Below, in pieces: positions 25,961-39,927 of a stretch of DNA of 64,000 bases. The notes beneath the pieces are model-generated. The model was given only the letters and a program-made list of their open reading frames with translations, was not told the origin of the DNA and did no database searches. A program made the position numbers and the translations under genes. Source of the DNA: Rhodamnia argentea (taxonomy: Eukaryota; Streptophyta; Magnoliopsida; Myrtales; Myrtaceae); assembly GCF_020921035.1 (NCBI RefSeq), contig NC_063150.1, positions 8,680,001 through 8,744,000 on the forward strand, read 5' to 3'. Each line of letters starts with the position of its first letter. The stretch's first letter is position 1.

Positions 25961-26880
25961 ATCGGTCTATCTATCTGTTGCACCAGCAACACCCGGGTAA
26001 TAAAGCTCACACTTTAACACGGTAGAGAGAGAAAAGTTTCAAACTTGCTGGCACCCACATAGAGATAGAGAGAGAAACAAAAAGTTTGAAGCCACCTTTA
26101 GTTCATGGGTCTCTGGGACTGGTGTAGAGGTATGATCATCCCGAGTTGTTGCTTGTTGTCAGCGGCTTTCAGTTTAGTTGTATTCGCTATTGAGTTTCTG
26201 TACTTGCCTGTCTGTTGATTTCAAGCAGAGGTAGTGAAGGGTATGATGGTATGGTGAGTTCGTCTTCTCTTGGTTGCCGGGACTTTGTGGGGAATATTGT
26301 TGAGAATGTGAAGCAAAATCTTGAAATTTTGGGCTTTAATTTACTGTTTCAGCTGAAGTTTGGATTGTGTGTGATAAATGTTTTTTTGACTAAATGTTAT
26401 GTAATGTGTATAGGAGGAATTAGGCAAGTGGAAAATGCAGCTTCCATTTAACTCGTTCACTTTGGAATGTTGATTTTATGGACTTCTTTCATTTTTATTA
26501 CATTCGAAAGGTTGGAAATGGCTTCTTATAGGAATGCCAAGTTCAAAGCTAGGTCTTTTTCCCCCTGGTATATTTAGCTTCAGGCTCCAATTGCTTTCTG
26601 TATCTTCATGATTTGTCTTTGTCAAACCCTTTTAAGTTGGATTCCTCATTTCGCACTTAACTACTTCAGGCTGTCCCGCATAATGGTATTGCAAGGTCTG
26701 ACTTGTGTCTTTGCTATGTTTTTGGTTTCTCTATTTGCTTAGTCAACTTTGCTTCAGGTCATCTTTATATTTTTGCTGACACTTGATGGTATGACTCTCC
26801 AGTCTGACCTCCTTTGCTTTGCTTGGCATCATTTTAGTGTTCACATGCCGCGAGACTTTGCTTTGAAAGTATAGTACTTG

Positions 26881-29800
26881 ATGGAAGGAGAAATGTCCTA
26901 CAAAAAAGTGCTTCTAACATACAAGAGGAAACGGCCTTCATCAACAATATGTCTTGCTCAAGAACCAGGACAAAATGATTCAGCTTTAGAAGGTTTAGCA
27001 ATCACGCCAAGCGTGAAAGAAGAATGTGAAAACAATTTTTTGGAAAACCAGGGAGCAAATATGCTGGTATGAATTCTTACTTTTACCAAAAAAATATGCT
27101 GGTATGATGAGTAAAACTTTTGGCTAGGAGTTCTGTGCTGCTTTGATGCATTCATGTGTATTGTGTACTCAGAGTCTGTTAAATTTAGCTGTAAATAATA
27201 ATCCTATGGTTTTTCATCTGCTAGTTAATAAGCCTGTCAACAAGGGAAACCCGTCTTTGAGGTTAGAGCTTCCTGGAAGTACTTCATGGTTCATATTGAG
27301 CAATCTGCTGTCTTTATTGGTTTATGAGATTTGACATGCGTAAATACATCCAGAAATTCTTATAGGCTATTAGATTGCAAAATGTCTTGTAATTTTACAT
27401 TTTTTTTCTACTCAGATTGTTTTCTTTACTGGGGTTGGATAAACTGAATGGAGCACCAAGTAAGACTGGTGAATTGAAAAGTAGAAGGTGAATAGGATCC
27501 TTAACGTATACAGTAGAAATGAGGCAATGGAATCTATTTAATCTGACTTTAAAGCTTAGGTAATAGTTTGATGGTACATCTGCAAAGGAAAAAATACCAC
27601 ATTATATGATACAGACTAACCTGTATCAATAGGAAGAATCACAAATGTGACATTTTCCCGTTCTGAAAGGTTGATTAAGGCTCAGGTATCAGGATATCAA
27701 GTTGCTACTTGCTAGAGATTATGCAGACTAGCTACCCTCCAATGTGCTTATAGTTGATGATGGCATTTTTTCACAACAAGAAAAACAATTGGGAATTGAG
27801 AGAGCTGATACTGCATGTGCAAATGCAAAGTGGTGATCCCAGGATATTATCTCCAGTGTCTGCGGTGAATCATAAGATTTATCTTGCTTCAAGAAGAGAT
27901 TGGGCCATCATATGACTGCTATCAGCTGTATTATCTTTCATGGCATTGTCTGCATGAATTGTATCGATTTTGCGAAGCATAAAGTTGTTTACTTGTTTCA
28001 ATTTCAATTTCAGTACGCTAGGGAGTATTCAGAACTTATGTTGTAATTCCTGCTGCCCTCACCTGATACCAATTTTTTCCTACTTTAGCATGTTCATGAC
28101 AAAAGCCCAAGCCACAGCTGTCTCACAGAACAAGATCCTTTGGCATCTTCGCCCACTGGTAGTTCTTGCGGGCTTAAGGAGGACGACATCACTAATGAAC
28201 CTAATGCGCCAGTATTGGGTGTTCATGCATCTAAATCACCTCTATCACATAAGCCTTCTTATAAGCCTTCTACAGATGCATCTGTTCAGAACTTCAATGA
28301 ATTGTCTTCAGCATATATAAAGTCAAAAGGTCAGAAAAATGGTGACCATGCAGAGTCCTATCCAATATATATCTCGGAATTCAAATCTGATGATGGCAGC
28401 TCGGTCTGTTGTACTGATACCCTGTTATTGGCTGTTGATGCTGAAAAGGAAGACTATTATAGCTTAAATTCAACAAGTCCGGAAAAGTGTGGCCTTCCGG
28501 ATGGCAAAGTTTTATCTGTAAGAAGATCAAACTTGGAGGACAGCAGCTCACTCATCAAGGAGAAGTCAGCTTCTGTATCTGGCGAGTTGCATGAGAAAAT
28601 GAAATCACCCACTCCATTAATTACATTCCAGAGAAGACACATAAGGAAAAAGTGTGCAGGCGTTGATGTAGAAAGCAAATTACTACCCGAGAAGAAGTGT
28701 TGCGAAGAGCTTCAACAAGGGATCAACTTCATTCATGAGAAACAGTGTCTGTCTGCTGCAACATGTCAGTGCCACTCTGAAGATGAGAGAACAGTGTCAA
28801 AAATGCCTGAGGCTGATTTACATAGGATTCATATAACTGATCAAGTGTGTCTTCTTTCCATTTCACACTTTTCCATTTGTTTAGTAGGCTTTCTGGTTTT
28901 TCATCTTTTTTCTTATCTTTAGTTTGCTGCATAAATATCTTGTGGGGGTTGTCTCAGCAACTTTTCACTAGATTACCGACCAATCTGTGTATCGATGGTC
29001 GGGTGGTCATATTTGTGCTACACCGTACAAGAATAGTTCTCTCAATGGTAATCACTTGTACTAATATAATTAACTTGGGTCCATTACATCATTCTCTTAA
29101 GAGGCCTAGTGAGCTGCTCAGGAGATGCCAACAGCATGGCTGTGCATGTGTGGTGGTCCCTTGGTCTGGTTTTAGTATTTATCAGTCTAATATTTTTAGA
29201 AAAATCATAGTTCCACAATCATCACAGAATAGAATTTCCCTTTGACTATGCAGTTTGCATCTGGCATGATCGCAATCATGATCATGTTACACTTGTGAAC
29301 TATGCTACTATTTGAAAAGGTTCAGCATTTTTGGCAAAATAATCATTCGATGGAAGAAAAAATTAGAATAGGGGAGTTTTGCAAGTCACATGTCAATATG
29401 GTTAAGCTGGCCTCTAATGACTCTGGACTAAGGGATGACTTGGGATGGAATCAGGTTCAATTTGAGTTGAGCATGGGGGCAAATATTACTCCAAAACCAA
29501 TTTGGATTAACAGGTTGGTTTGTTTTAGTATCAAATCAGGTCTAGATGATGGTTTATAGTCCTACCAACCATGGTAATGTCCATGGAAGTGAAACTTAAC
29601 TGCTGAGCTACCGTCGATCTTCAAGCAAACACTTAGTGACTATTGATATGTCTTGCATCTTTGTGGGACACTGAAATCTATTAAAGCAAATCTTTACTAG
29701 TCACTGATGTGTGTGTGCTAACACTTAAAATCTTTTCTTTTTGCCTTTTCAGATGAAAGATGTTGATTCGATATCAACTCGTTCTGGATCTTTTCCTGGA

Positions 29801-32611
29801 AAAAAGATGTATGTTGAAGAAACTCATTCAATGCTTGTTCTGATGTATGTTAGTTACCGTGTTTATGAGCTTACATGTTCATGCCATTTCTTGTTATATT
29901 CATTAAAACAGTGTGACTGAGGGGAAACAAGTGCAAAATGTGGAAACGAAGTCTGCTGGTGCCTTGCCCAGTGTTGGATCAATAGCAGATGTTAACTCTG
30001 ATAGCACTTTTAATGTCAAGGGAGACTCTCTTCTCATGTCCTTCCCACGTATTATGGTTGACAACTCCACTGCCGACGCCACAGGCAGTGGCAAACGAAC
30101 TGAAGACCCTAAATGCCAACTGCCAATTGGTGAGGATTCTCAGATATGTTCAGTTGATGGTACCAAGATTACATCTGAACCAGACTCTGGGAGAAGAGAA
30201 TTATTTCTTCCTTGTTTAAATCTTTCTATTGCACCCCCTGGTATGGCTTTCCTTTGACCTTTCTGTAGTTCAGATGCATTATGGAGACATAAAGTTAGAG
30301 CATTGACAATGTTTGATATGTTTCTATAGCGATAATGTCAGATCCATTCATCTTGATGGCAATATATATCAACTTGCTTTGTGCCTCAGCTACTTTAATA
30401 TCAATTGACCTGTGCAGATTCTCGTGCTACTAGGGAAAACATCAATTTAAATGTGGATTTTCAGAGTCAGCCAGAAAATGGTTGGTCTAAAGCTGTTCTT
30501 GGCTCATCTCTCTCTCCAAATAATTTTAATGACTCTCCCTCACAAGAAGTGTCTATTTCAGATTTTGTGAACATCATAAAAGAGACAGTGGGAGAATTTC
30601 CATCCCTCAACCAAAGACAAGTGCATACTAATCCATGTAGTACTGAGGAACTTCATGCCAGATGCAATAATGATTTGACTTCTATGGTTTTGACGATGGA
30701 AGTTTCACCAAAGATCAAATGCATGCAGGTAAGTAGTTTCTCCTATTGAATATCCGCCTTGTCGACATGCTTTTATATGTTATTGTGCTTTTATTTCTGA
30801 GAGTAGTAGCATTTAGGGGTGTCAATGGGACGGGTCAGGCCGGGTCTCGGCCCGGCCCCGAAACTGAACAGTTCAAGCCTGACCCGGCCTGAACCCTCTT
30901 CGGGCTGGGTCTGGTTGGGTCGGTTTCTTTTTTTTCCTTTTCTTTTTTTCTTTTTTTGAATCAAAATCACTTGACATATCCGTCGAAAGAAAGAATATAA
31001 AAAATAAAAATGAAAATAAGATAAATTAAAAAGAAAATGTGGGTGAAAAAAAAAAAAAAAAAGCCGGAACCGGGCCAGGCCTGACCCAGCGCTATCCTAA
31101 CAGTATCAAGCTGGCCCGAAAGGCCCGAAAATTAGGGTGAATTTTCGGGCCGGGCCGGCGCGGGCTTTTTTGACACCCCTAGTAGCATTTTTTAAGCATG
31201 AAATGAAATGCTAGCAGCGGAACACAATCTTTCATTTATACCATAATTTTCCTGTACTTTTGTTATTCGTTTACATTGCTTTAAGATATTGCCGTGTGGT
31301 AGAATCATTGCTTGCTTTTTGCTAATTGTTCTTGGAATTGTTGTGGTATACACTGGATATGACTGGTGCCTCATCCTCTAATTTCAGCTCCTCGTGGATG
31401 GTCAAACTGAAATATCATTGCGCTCGCCAATTAAATCCCCTGAAATGGCTACTCTCCATGTTTCTGATGCAAGAGAAGATCTCCAATTAGGACTTGATAC
31501 TCATTACGTGAATCAAACTTTAGGCAGATCTCAGTTTGCAGGCTCATATTTGCCAACTGAAACTAAGATTGATGGATGTGCCTATGTAAACAGCTCCACT
31601 TCAGTGCCTTGGAGTGAGAGAGAATTCATGCTGCATGCATTTCCCCAAGTTTTTTCGAGCCAGAGATCAGTGCTTCACAGACACAAACAGATGCTTGATG
31701 ACATTATGTATCGATCTAAAATGTTGGCTGGAAAAGAAAATATGCGAGACAAGCTTAAGCCATATGTTGATATGTGGTCAGAAGAGGAGTTGGATGTTCT
31801 CTGGATAGGCGTGAGAAGATATGGAAAGAATAACTGGGATGCTATGCTAAGGGATCCGAGATTACACTTCTCACCTTGCAGGGTGGCAAGGGACCTTGCT
31901 GATCGATGGGAGGAGGAGCAGATTAAACTTTTGAGTGGTCGTTGGTCACCACAATTCAGAACCTCAAGTTCACAGGATCATCTTTTTGGTAATCATCTTT
32001 TTAATCCCGGGACTCCACGAGGAAATATGTTGGATGAGACCCAACTCAATATGTTTGCTCACAAAAAGAAGAAGAGGCGTCGCCTGAATTGTCCAGATCT
32101 TGTCAATTATGGCATTCAGCAGCTCCAGAGTGATTATCCTAGAAGGAACCTATATGCAGAGTTACTTGAGAAGAAATGTGATAGAATGTCTTTTGAGCAT
32201 ATGGAAAGAGATGCGATGGCAAGAGTGGAAGGTAATTTGCCTCATTGGTTGAGGGAGGTTGTTAATACGCCTCCGCCGATGTTGACGGAGCGAACTCAGT
32301 CCTCATGTCTTTCTTCTATTTCTCCTTCTCACAATTTACAGATAATTCGACCTTATTCAAATTCTAGTGAGCCACACTTGGGATCGACTAACAGTGTAGG
32401 TGGTATCTCCAACGCATCGAGGCTAGGTAATGTGCGGCTCTCTGGTAGTGCTGCTTTTGAAGGCAACTTCTCATTGCAAACGGGGCATGAAGCAGCCGAG
32501 TTTTGCAGGGCTTCTGAGCATCACATTGGTAAGCAAGATGATTTGATCGTCATCAACAGTGATGCATCTTCTGAAGAGACCATATCTGATGATAACTGTG
32601 TTAGGCTGTGA
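26881..32611 (+). CDS. SANT/Myb-like domain protein related to the C terminus of CHR4/Mi-2-like chromatin remodelers (953 aa)
   Basis: The model has six exons: 26881-27066, 28089-28844, 29753-29808, 29912-30240, 30418-30728 and 31388-32611. All are GT-AG and the 2862 nt contain no internal stop. Most of the protein is Ser-rich, polar and probably disordered. Near residues 672-730 it has YVDMWSEEELDVLWIGVRRY, GKNNWDAML and RWEEEQIKLL, the SANT-like module that ends CHD3-type CHR4/PKR1 proteins. A basic KKKKRRR nuclear signal follows. The C terminus is acidic (VINSDASSEETISDDN). No chromodomain, PHD or SNF2 helicase is encoded in the 32 kb read upstream, so this is a stand-alone gene. Its role is inferred to be nuclear and chromatin-associated. 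The first coding exon is preceded by an acceptor-like TATAG, implying an intron in the 5' leader. Its 3' end is partly duplicated near 45.1 kb. Intron 5 holds a hAT MITE. Confidence 0.75.
30814..31181. mobile_element. hAT-type MITE with 8-bp target-site duplication, in intron 5 of the SANT gene
   Basis: The element begins TAGGGGTGTCAA (30814) and ends TTGACACCCCTA (31181), a perfect 12-bp terminal inverted repeat. It is flanked by the direct repeat GTAGCATT at 30806-30813 and 31182-31189. The 368-bp interior has GC-rich CGGGCC/GGCCCG arms around an A/T-rich core and no coding capacity. An 8-bp duplication and this terminus are typical of hAT MITEs in plants. Confidence 0.9.
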
Positions 32612-32939
32612 CATTGCAGATATTTTAGTAATCTAGTAAATAATTCTCTGGTACTTGTGCTATGCATTTTGTCATGGAGCAATTTGGAAATGCTGAAGGT
32701 GCTGCTTAGAGGCTAAGTCCGGCCGACCCATAAACACTTGTGGAACTTGGAAAGAAAGGCTCATTATTGATGGAAGCAGCAGTTCAGTGCCTATATTACC
32801 TGAAGGACTAGATAAATAGGGAATCGAGTAGCTTCAACATGTGGTAGATAATTTCCGCGGAGTTATTCAGAAAGTTGATGTCTGCAAAATGAGAGAAACT
32901 ATGAGCTTTCCTAATTCCTTCAAGCTCCATGACAAGTTC

Positions 32940-35180
32940 TCTACCAAATTGATTTCCTTCATAAACTAGACAAAGCTGGCAACTCGGTGTCTCCCTTCGT
33001 CGTCCTCTACATTACATAATGTCTTGGTAATCTGCCCCATAAGTAAGTTAACTCACACATATTGGAAGCTGTGCTTGTCACTTTATCTGGGAATCGACCA
33101 GATTGGAAGTTTCTAAACGTACCTTGCACGACCATTGTCAGGTGAGTTTTGTCATAATAGTACTGGCCTTGAAGCGCAAAAATCTTGTAGACTTCCGCAT
33201 TGTATTTGTCATCCAACAGTGTTACATTGTTTTACGTCTCGGTGATAAATTGGGTGTGGGCTGCTGCTGCTTCAGCGACTTTGTATGCAATTCGATACCG
33301 GTCTTCCCATATCAGCAAACAATCAACTGTCTTGTCGATGACTCTGCTGTGACAGGGTGCCTTTAGCGGTATAAACTCATACATTAGTAAAAGGAAGCTT
33401 GGTGTTCAAACAACGTCCTTTCAATTTCACAATGTGCCGACGATTAACCTATGATAGGACAATGACTTCATTGAGGAACTGTTTGATTTGGCCCCTGTCA
33501 ATGGTCTTCTACTTTTTCACAGCAACTTGATACCTTCAAGTAGCATAAGTAAAGAATAAGAAAGTTGGGCAGAATGGAGCTTTGTAGTTGAAGCACATCG
33601 TCACAAAAGCTCCATTCCCTCCGACTTTCCTCAACATTAATTTGACACGTCTCTTGACATTATATAGAAAACTTCTTCATCTCGTCTGGTATGATAAAAG
33701 TTTCTAGAAACAATATATCAAGATCTACCAAGATCTACCAAGCTCTACTTATTAATTTGGATGTAATCCAATATAGAAGTCATTTAATCTTAACTTACCA
33801 ATTAAGAAGTTTATTTTATTTTTCTCACCTATATCAGTGGTGTATAATGTCTCTACCAATTAGAAAAGTCACTATATCCTGAGATGTTTTAGTGCAGGTC
33901 TGTCCATTTTTGCCACCTTTATGAACGATGAACATGTTTCTCCACACTTCTCATCTACTCCATGGGACAAACAAGCATGAATGTCTGCTCATTTCCATGA
34001 GACTTTTGTCTAAAGAAATGCAAGAGACAAAGCTCTTTTGATTTACCAACTCATGTCAAGGTCAAGGGACAATGCTTTTCAGATCAACAGATAAGAATCA
34101 CTTCCACAACGAAGCTCTCCTCTCATTCTACCAATTCATCTCCTCCGGCATATTGTCACCCGCAACAAAGCTTTTCTCTTTCATTTCTTCCCCCAAAAGA
34201 GAACTTCTGTTGCTACAGAAATTCACCATTTTGCCTGAACAGTCCGTCCTTGATAATTCTCTCTTTCTCTCCCTAGATATCTCTATAAGCGTTAGCTGAC
34301 AAGGAGAAGATCCAAGCACCCCAGAACAATGCCGGCACCTAAAGGTGAGATATGAAACAAAAAATTTATCAGCAAACTTTCTTGCAATTCATTTTCTGTC
34401 ATCTGTCAATATATATATCACGTGACATGACAATAGTAATCCAGTCGTCCTACTTAAAGAGCCAAGTACACCGAAAGAGTGTATCAAATCTAGCAAAATG
34501 GTATCACCAGGAGAGAGTTTTGTACCCATCATGAGAACCAGCTTCCTGGAGAACTTGGTACGATTATTTATGCATCTGAGGCCACCTTCGCCGCTGTTGG
34601 GACAATAGAAGAAACCCTTGCCTTGCTATTTAGGGGAACAAGAATTGGAGAAAAGGAGTTTACAGCAAGTTTCCATCCAGTCTAAGAATTACCATTGCCA
34701 TGTAGCTATGATCAGCTATTGCCTGGCAAGAGGCCAGGCCTTGGAAAGTAAGATTGGCAATTGATGAATATCTGTAGCTGCCGGCCACAATATAAGAGAC
34801 CAGCTGCAAGCAGGACCCCTCCGTATCAATTGCATGAAACTGGATAAATGACCAAGCTTTCTGGGGGGGTATCTTATCGGTAACGGATGGAATGCTGTTC
34901 ATAGCCCTATGATGGAAGAGTCCAAGCCGAGGAGCGAGAGCAAGTCTTATCCCAGGGTTCCTCGAAATGTCATGAAGGACCGCCATGAGGCTGGAGGGCC
35001 ATTGCAGAGGTGTGAGCTTGGTGTGGAAGCGGAGGAGCGGCAAATTTCCTGCCCAGCGCCAACGCATGGTTGTCAACAGTGGGAATTCGGTTACACGGAG
35101 AGGAAAGTAAGGTAAATAAGAGAACTAAGGAAAGCTTCATAGTAGTTGTCACAAGTATCTGTCTTGGCACCGTCTTGTGC
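32940..35180 (-). pseudogene. LysM-WAK receptor kinase, copy A, heavily decayed
   Basis: Read on the minus strand, 34520-35180 resembles the LysM ectodomain of intact copy C (for example IANLTFQGLASCQA), but the LysM3 part is deleted and frames shift. At 34240-34345 there is a remnant of the membrane/juxtamembrane exon start (GGTGCCGGCAT after an AG). At 32940-33540 there is the kinase core, with DKTHLTMVVQGTF and a broken activation segment. The far C-terminal kinase region is missing. About 550 bases of unrelated AT-rich sequence separate the kinase and membrane parts. It begins about 330 bases after the SANT gene ends. It cannot encode a working receptor. Confidence 0.75.
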
Positions 35181-35623
35181 ATATAAACCGAGGAAAACTA
35201 GGCAACAAGTGCACTTACTTGGCCCGTGTGGGATGTGGTCAAGAAACGTAAGCTAACTAAGAAACAGTCTTTTGATTCACCTACTCCAGAAGGAATCATT
35301 TTTCCAGTCATTGTGTTTTCCTTTGCTCTTTATGATCTTTCATTTCATCGCACAAGAAACGCGCTGGATAATTTTGACAATCATTTTTGTTATCTGCTCT
35401 TTCAGTCTTTCAGTTTATCCCAGAAGAGCACACCGGCATCAACCATCAAACCGTAAAAGAAGGGTTTCTTATCAACAGAAAGGAAAACAATGAAAACCCG
35501 TAAAAGATATTGATGTTGCCAAACTGCATGTAACTGCTAATTGGATGCTACACATGCTATCTTTGAACCTGTCCGGGATAAACAAACACTGGAGAATGAA
35601 TGCCAAATGCTCTAGCTTGATGT

Positions 35624-38365
35624 CTATATGGAGATTGATTCGATTTCAAGTGACATGGATGTGCTATCTATCGATTCTTCAATGGCATCACCGGGTAGTC
35701 CATCTTCGAATACGTAAGGACTTTGGCTGGCCTGAGAGAAACTTTGAGATTTTCTAAGCCCTTCAAACTCCATGGCAACCTCTCTCATGGTAGGTCTCTT
35801 TCTCCCATTTAATCTCAGACTCCTCATGGCGAGCATTGCCACTGCTAGAACTTCCTCCGCCTTTGCTTCATTGGCCACAACAGGATCTAGGATCTCTGAC
35901 AAACCGTTTTCCTTCATGAGCAAGATAAAGCCAGCAACTAGATGTCTCCCTTCATCATCTCCTGAGAAAGATGTCGGCTTCTGCCATGTAAGTAACTCAA
36001 CTAGCACTACTCCAAAGCTGTACACGTCACTTTTATCTGTGAACTGACTAGTTGGAAGTATTCCGGGTCCAAATATCCGAAGGCACCTTGCACGGCCATC
36101 GTCAGGTGAGTTTTGTCAGATGGAACCGGCCTTGAGGTACCAAAATAAGAGACTTTTGCAGTATACTTGTCATCTAAAAGAATGTTCGAAGGTTTTATGG
36201 CTCAGTGATAAATGAGAATTGAAGCTGCAGAATGCATGTATGCTATGGCTCCAGCAAATTCACACGCGATTCGATACTGATCTTCCCATGAAAGAGAACT
36301 ATATTTGTCCTGCTGATGAATATGCTGGGACAGGGTGCCATTAGGGATGAACTCATACACTAGTAAAGGAAGCTCTGTCTCCAAACAACATCCTATCAAT
36401 TTTACAATGTTCCAATGATTAACCTGTGATAGAACAACCACTTCATTAATAAACTGCTCGATTTGGCCTCTGCCAATGGTCTTCAACTTTTTCACGGCAA
36501 CTATAGTACCATCTGGTAGCATTCCTTTGAAAACTGTGCCGAACCCTCCTTGACCAGGAAACCGGCTCTGGCTGTAGTTATCTGTTGCTCTTCGCAGATC
36601 TTCTTCAGAGAATATTGCTGCTCTTCCATCTGCTCCATAAGGTGAGAACTTCTGTTGCCACAGCAAACCACCATTTTGCTTGAACAGTTTCTCCTTGACA
36701 ATTCGGTCTCTTCACTCCCTTAGATATCTGTATAGCCAATAGCTCAAAACCGAAAGATACAAGAATCCCATTCCTATGCCGGCACCAAAAGCAAACAATT
36801 AGTTTATAAGGAAACTGTGAGATAACACATTATAGTTCCATCTATTCAAAGTCCTCTGAAGTCATTCGCCTGATAGGACAAATCCAATTTTACAATTCCT
36901 AAGCGGGGAACATGTCAGAATACTAACTTGCATGCTCTCCTAAGTCAGCCTATGCATTGGCTATTGCAGTAGATGATATATCTCTCTTCCACATTAATTT
37001 TCTCTGGAAGAAAATTTGCAGGGAAGCCACAAAATTTGCTGCCTGCAATTTCTAAGTGACTTTGCCAATCATAATGGCGTAATGCCACGATCACTGCAGC
37101 ATCCCTAGTCGTGACAATGTTCCATCAGAATACATAGCTTAGGAGAGAATAAACCGTGGACTTAAATTGACAAATGCAGATAAAGAAGAAGAAAATGACG
37201 AATATTTGTATGAAAATACTAATAGACAGCAGGAGAATAATGGGTTGCATTTCTATCTATAAGCAAGGAAGAATCATCAGAGAGACCAAGTGCGTCAAAT
37301 GGAGGAAGGTGCCTAATATATAAGATGCGGAGAGCAAAAAGGCTTAGTTTACATGAGTGTGAAGGAAGTGCTATGGTCTAAACTGTAGTATGCAAAATGG
37401 CATTATTTTGCATTACCGAAAGTAACTCTCATTTCTGTAGTCACAGACTTTCTAACTGCAATGATCAGAGCCAGAACTAGTACACGAAGAGGGCAACCTC
37501 TTGCAACAGGCATGAAGTGTTGTTGGACAGAATTAGCAGAGAGTTGATGACTACCTATCACAAGCACCAGCTTGAAAGCAAACTTCTGGTCAGGCATGCA
37601 ATTGAGGCCATTTCTGCACACATCTTCGGCAAATCCGTTAGGACAATAGCAGTTGGAATTCTTTGCACAGCTAAGGGGAACGAGGATCGGAGTACACTAC
37701 AAAGGTTCGGTCATCATATTTGCCTCCATAACGCTTTGCGCCGTGACGCCATATCGTTCTGCGATTGAATCTACAGAATCGCCGCGCGTCACCAAATTTG
37801 TAAGGAAGGATTCAACCCCATCAGCTGTCCCATTAGTACTTGGGCATGTGCATCTTAGTGGAACCCGCAGCTGTGCATCTACAGCAAGATCCTCACCATT
37901 ATAGTAGTTCTGATTAATAAGAGCCTGGCAAGAGGAAAGGCCTTGGAATGTAATATTGGCTAAGTTGAAATAGGTTTCCCCCTTGGCCTCAGTGTAAGAG
38001 GCCTGATGCGAGTAAATGGTTCCAGTGCCGTAGCAAAGAACTGGAACTATGACTGAGTTACCATAAGGTGTCTTTCCGGCGGTGGATTTGATGCTGTTGA
38101 TGGCTGCTATGTCCGACGCGTCTGAGCTGAGCAGTGCAGCAATTATTAGCGGTGAGTTGTATAGTGAGGTAGATCAAAACACCAGGAAGGACTGGCATTG
38201 AGTTTGAGGGCCATTGCAGAGGTAACCTTTCAGTTGAGGTAATGTGGATGAACAGTTAAGCTGCTGCTCATTGTCAACACATGGCTGTTGACAGTAGGAT
38301 ATGTGATTAAACAGAGGTAAGAATAATAGGATTGGTGTTAAGATGGAGAGGCATGACAGATCCAT
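35624..38365 (-). pseudogene. LysM-WAK receptor kinase, copy B, pseudogene with many lesions
   Basis: The order is the same as in copy C: signal peptide and LysM region (start ATG at 38363-38365, ectodomain to about 37540), an intron, then the WAK-type kinase (36780 down to 35624). Lesions include a stop in LysM1 near 38174, the intron acceptor AG changed to TG near 36786, and a stop right after the membrane segment (RYLRE then TGA, about 36715). The catalytic HRD triad reads His-stop-Ala near 36205, DFG has become YFG near 36147, and a one-base deletion lies near 36052. Sequence identity to copy C is otherwise high across both exons, so it is a fairly recent duplicate that lost function several times over. 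Confidence 0.9.
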
Positions 38366-39120
38366 GGTTTCAGAATAACTGAGATTCGGCATGCAACATC
38401 GTTGCAACTTTTGTATGCACAGCACCAACCCCCAGTTCTTGAAGAAAACACCAATGGCAAAGTTGCCGTGGTCGACACGCCTTAGAAATTCACCTTCACA
38501 ACTATCGACTTCAGAATCTAGGCCCTTCAAAGACTACAAGAGTTCCACCAAACGCAGAACCTACCCATCCAGTGGTACACGTGCTGTTGACAGTCGACGG
38601 CAATCGTTACCTTTGTGAAGGAAATAGCAGACGTGAAGAACTGTCCAATATTGCTCTGGAACAGGTTTTTCATGTGATTATTGATTTGTCATGTGCTCTT
38701 CTTTGTTTATAATTCCTTTGCTGAAGTACACTTCCTTCCCTTTTGTTGTATAAGAAAACCGGGAACTTAACAAGGAGAAATAAGCAGAGCTCCACCAGTC
38801 CTGCAAGACAAGGCACCTACGTTCTTTCTGAGGGTACCACAGCATACGCTTTGGATTCAACCAAATCACAAGAAACTATCTAGCCAGTCGTTGGCTTGAG
38901 AGACGCGCCGCAATGGCTGAGGCGGTTTGAGTGGTCAAAGGTCAAAAAGTCAAAAAGGAACGCCACCTCCTCTGTTTAAGCGAGAGCTAAAGGCAGCGAG
39001 AGGGAACTTCGTTCGTTGAGAACAAAATGCCAACGCATAGAGGAGAGAGAAATTAGAAACACCGACACTCTTCGGGACTTTCATGTTATATCGCGTGTGA
39101 GATACCCCATCAGTTAATTC

Positions 39121-39141
39121 CTATATATATATATATATATT
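39121..39141. repeat. (TA)n microsatellite
   Basis: A run of about ten TA units (ATATATATATAT) between copies B and C of the receptor array. Confidence 0.8.
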
Positions 39142-39927
39142 CCGCCTGTTTGATGCACAATTTGATTCAGGTCCCCACCTTCATTCGTTCGGGTTATTAA
39201 AGGCCTACTAGCTTGCTCTAATACCATATGGTGACATTTCTGAACCAACTCGAGATATTCGCTTTGGCATGTCCTATACTGAGCCTCACGATTTTATCAT
39301 TCAGCGTACAAATAGGCATTTTCTTAGCAGGCTAGCCACCTATACTCTTGCCTGAGCACGCTTAACTTTGGAGTTCCAAACTGAGATTGCCGTTACGTCA
39401 AAGGTGCTCCGTGAGTAAATTTTCTTTGCCCCTGTTCAAGGCAAAATTCGATTCATTTTTTCCCTATCATCATTTTAGAAGCTTGCTAGGAGCCCCTCAT
39501 TGTCTAGAGCCCTTTGGCCCGGCGAGCACTATCCTCCCTCATCGGATTGGGTCATTACAGACGTCAATATAGATCACAAGCACACTTTCCGATTTCGTAG
39601 AAAACTACTAAAAATGGAAAAAGGAACATTGATTCTTCATTTTATCGGAAGAAACGCGCAGGCACCAACCAGCAAATCACATAAATTATGCTTCCATTTC
39701 TTGCTTGAAAACTAACAGAAGAATGGGCTTCTCATCAAAAGCAAGAAAAAGAAAAAGAAGAGGAAGAAATGTTCAGAATGGTTGTTCTATAATTTATTAA
39801 TCCTTCAATCCATATAAAAAAAAATGTTAGATGTTGCCAAACTACATGAACTGCCAACTGATGCTACACATGCTATCCATGAACCTTTCTAGGGTAAACA
39901 AACATTGTAGAATGAATGCCGAATGTT

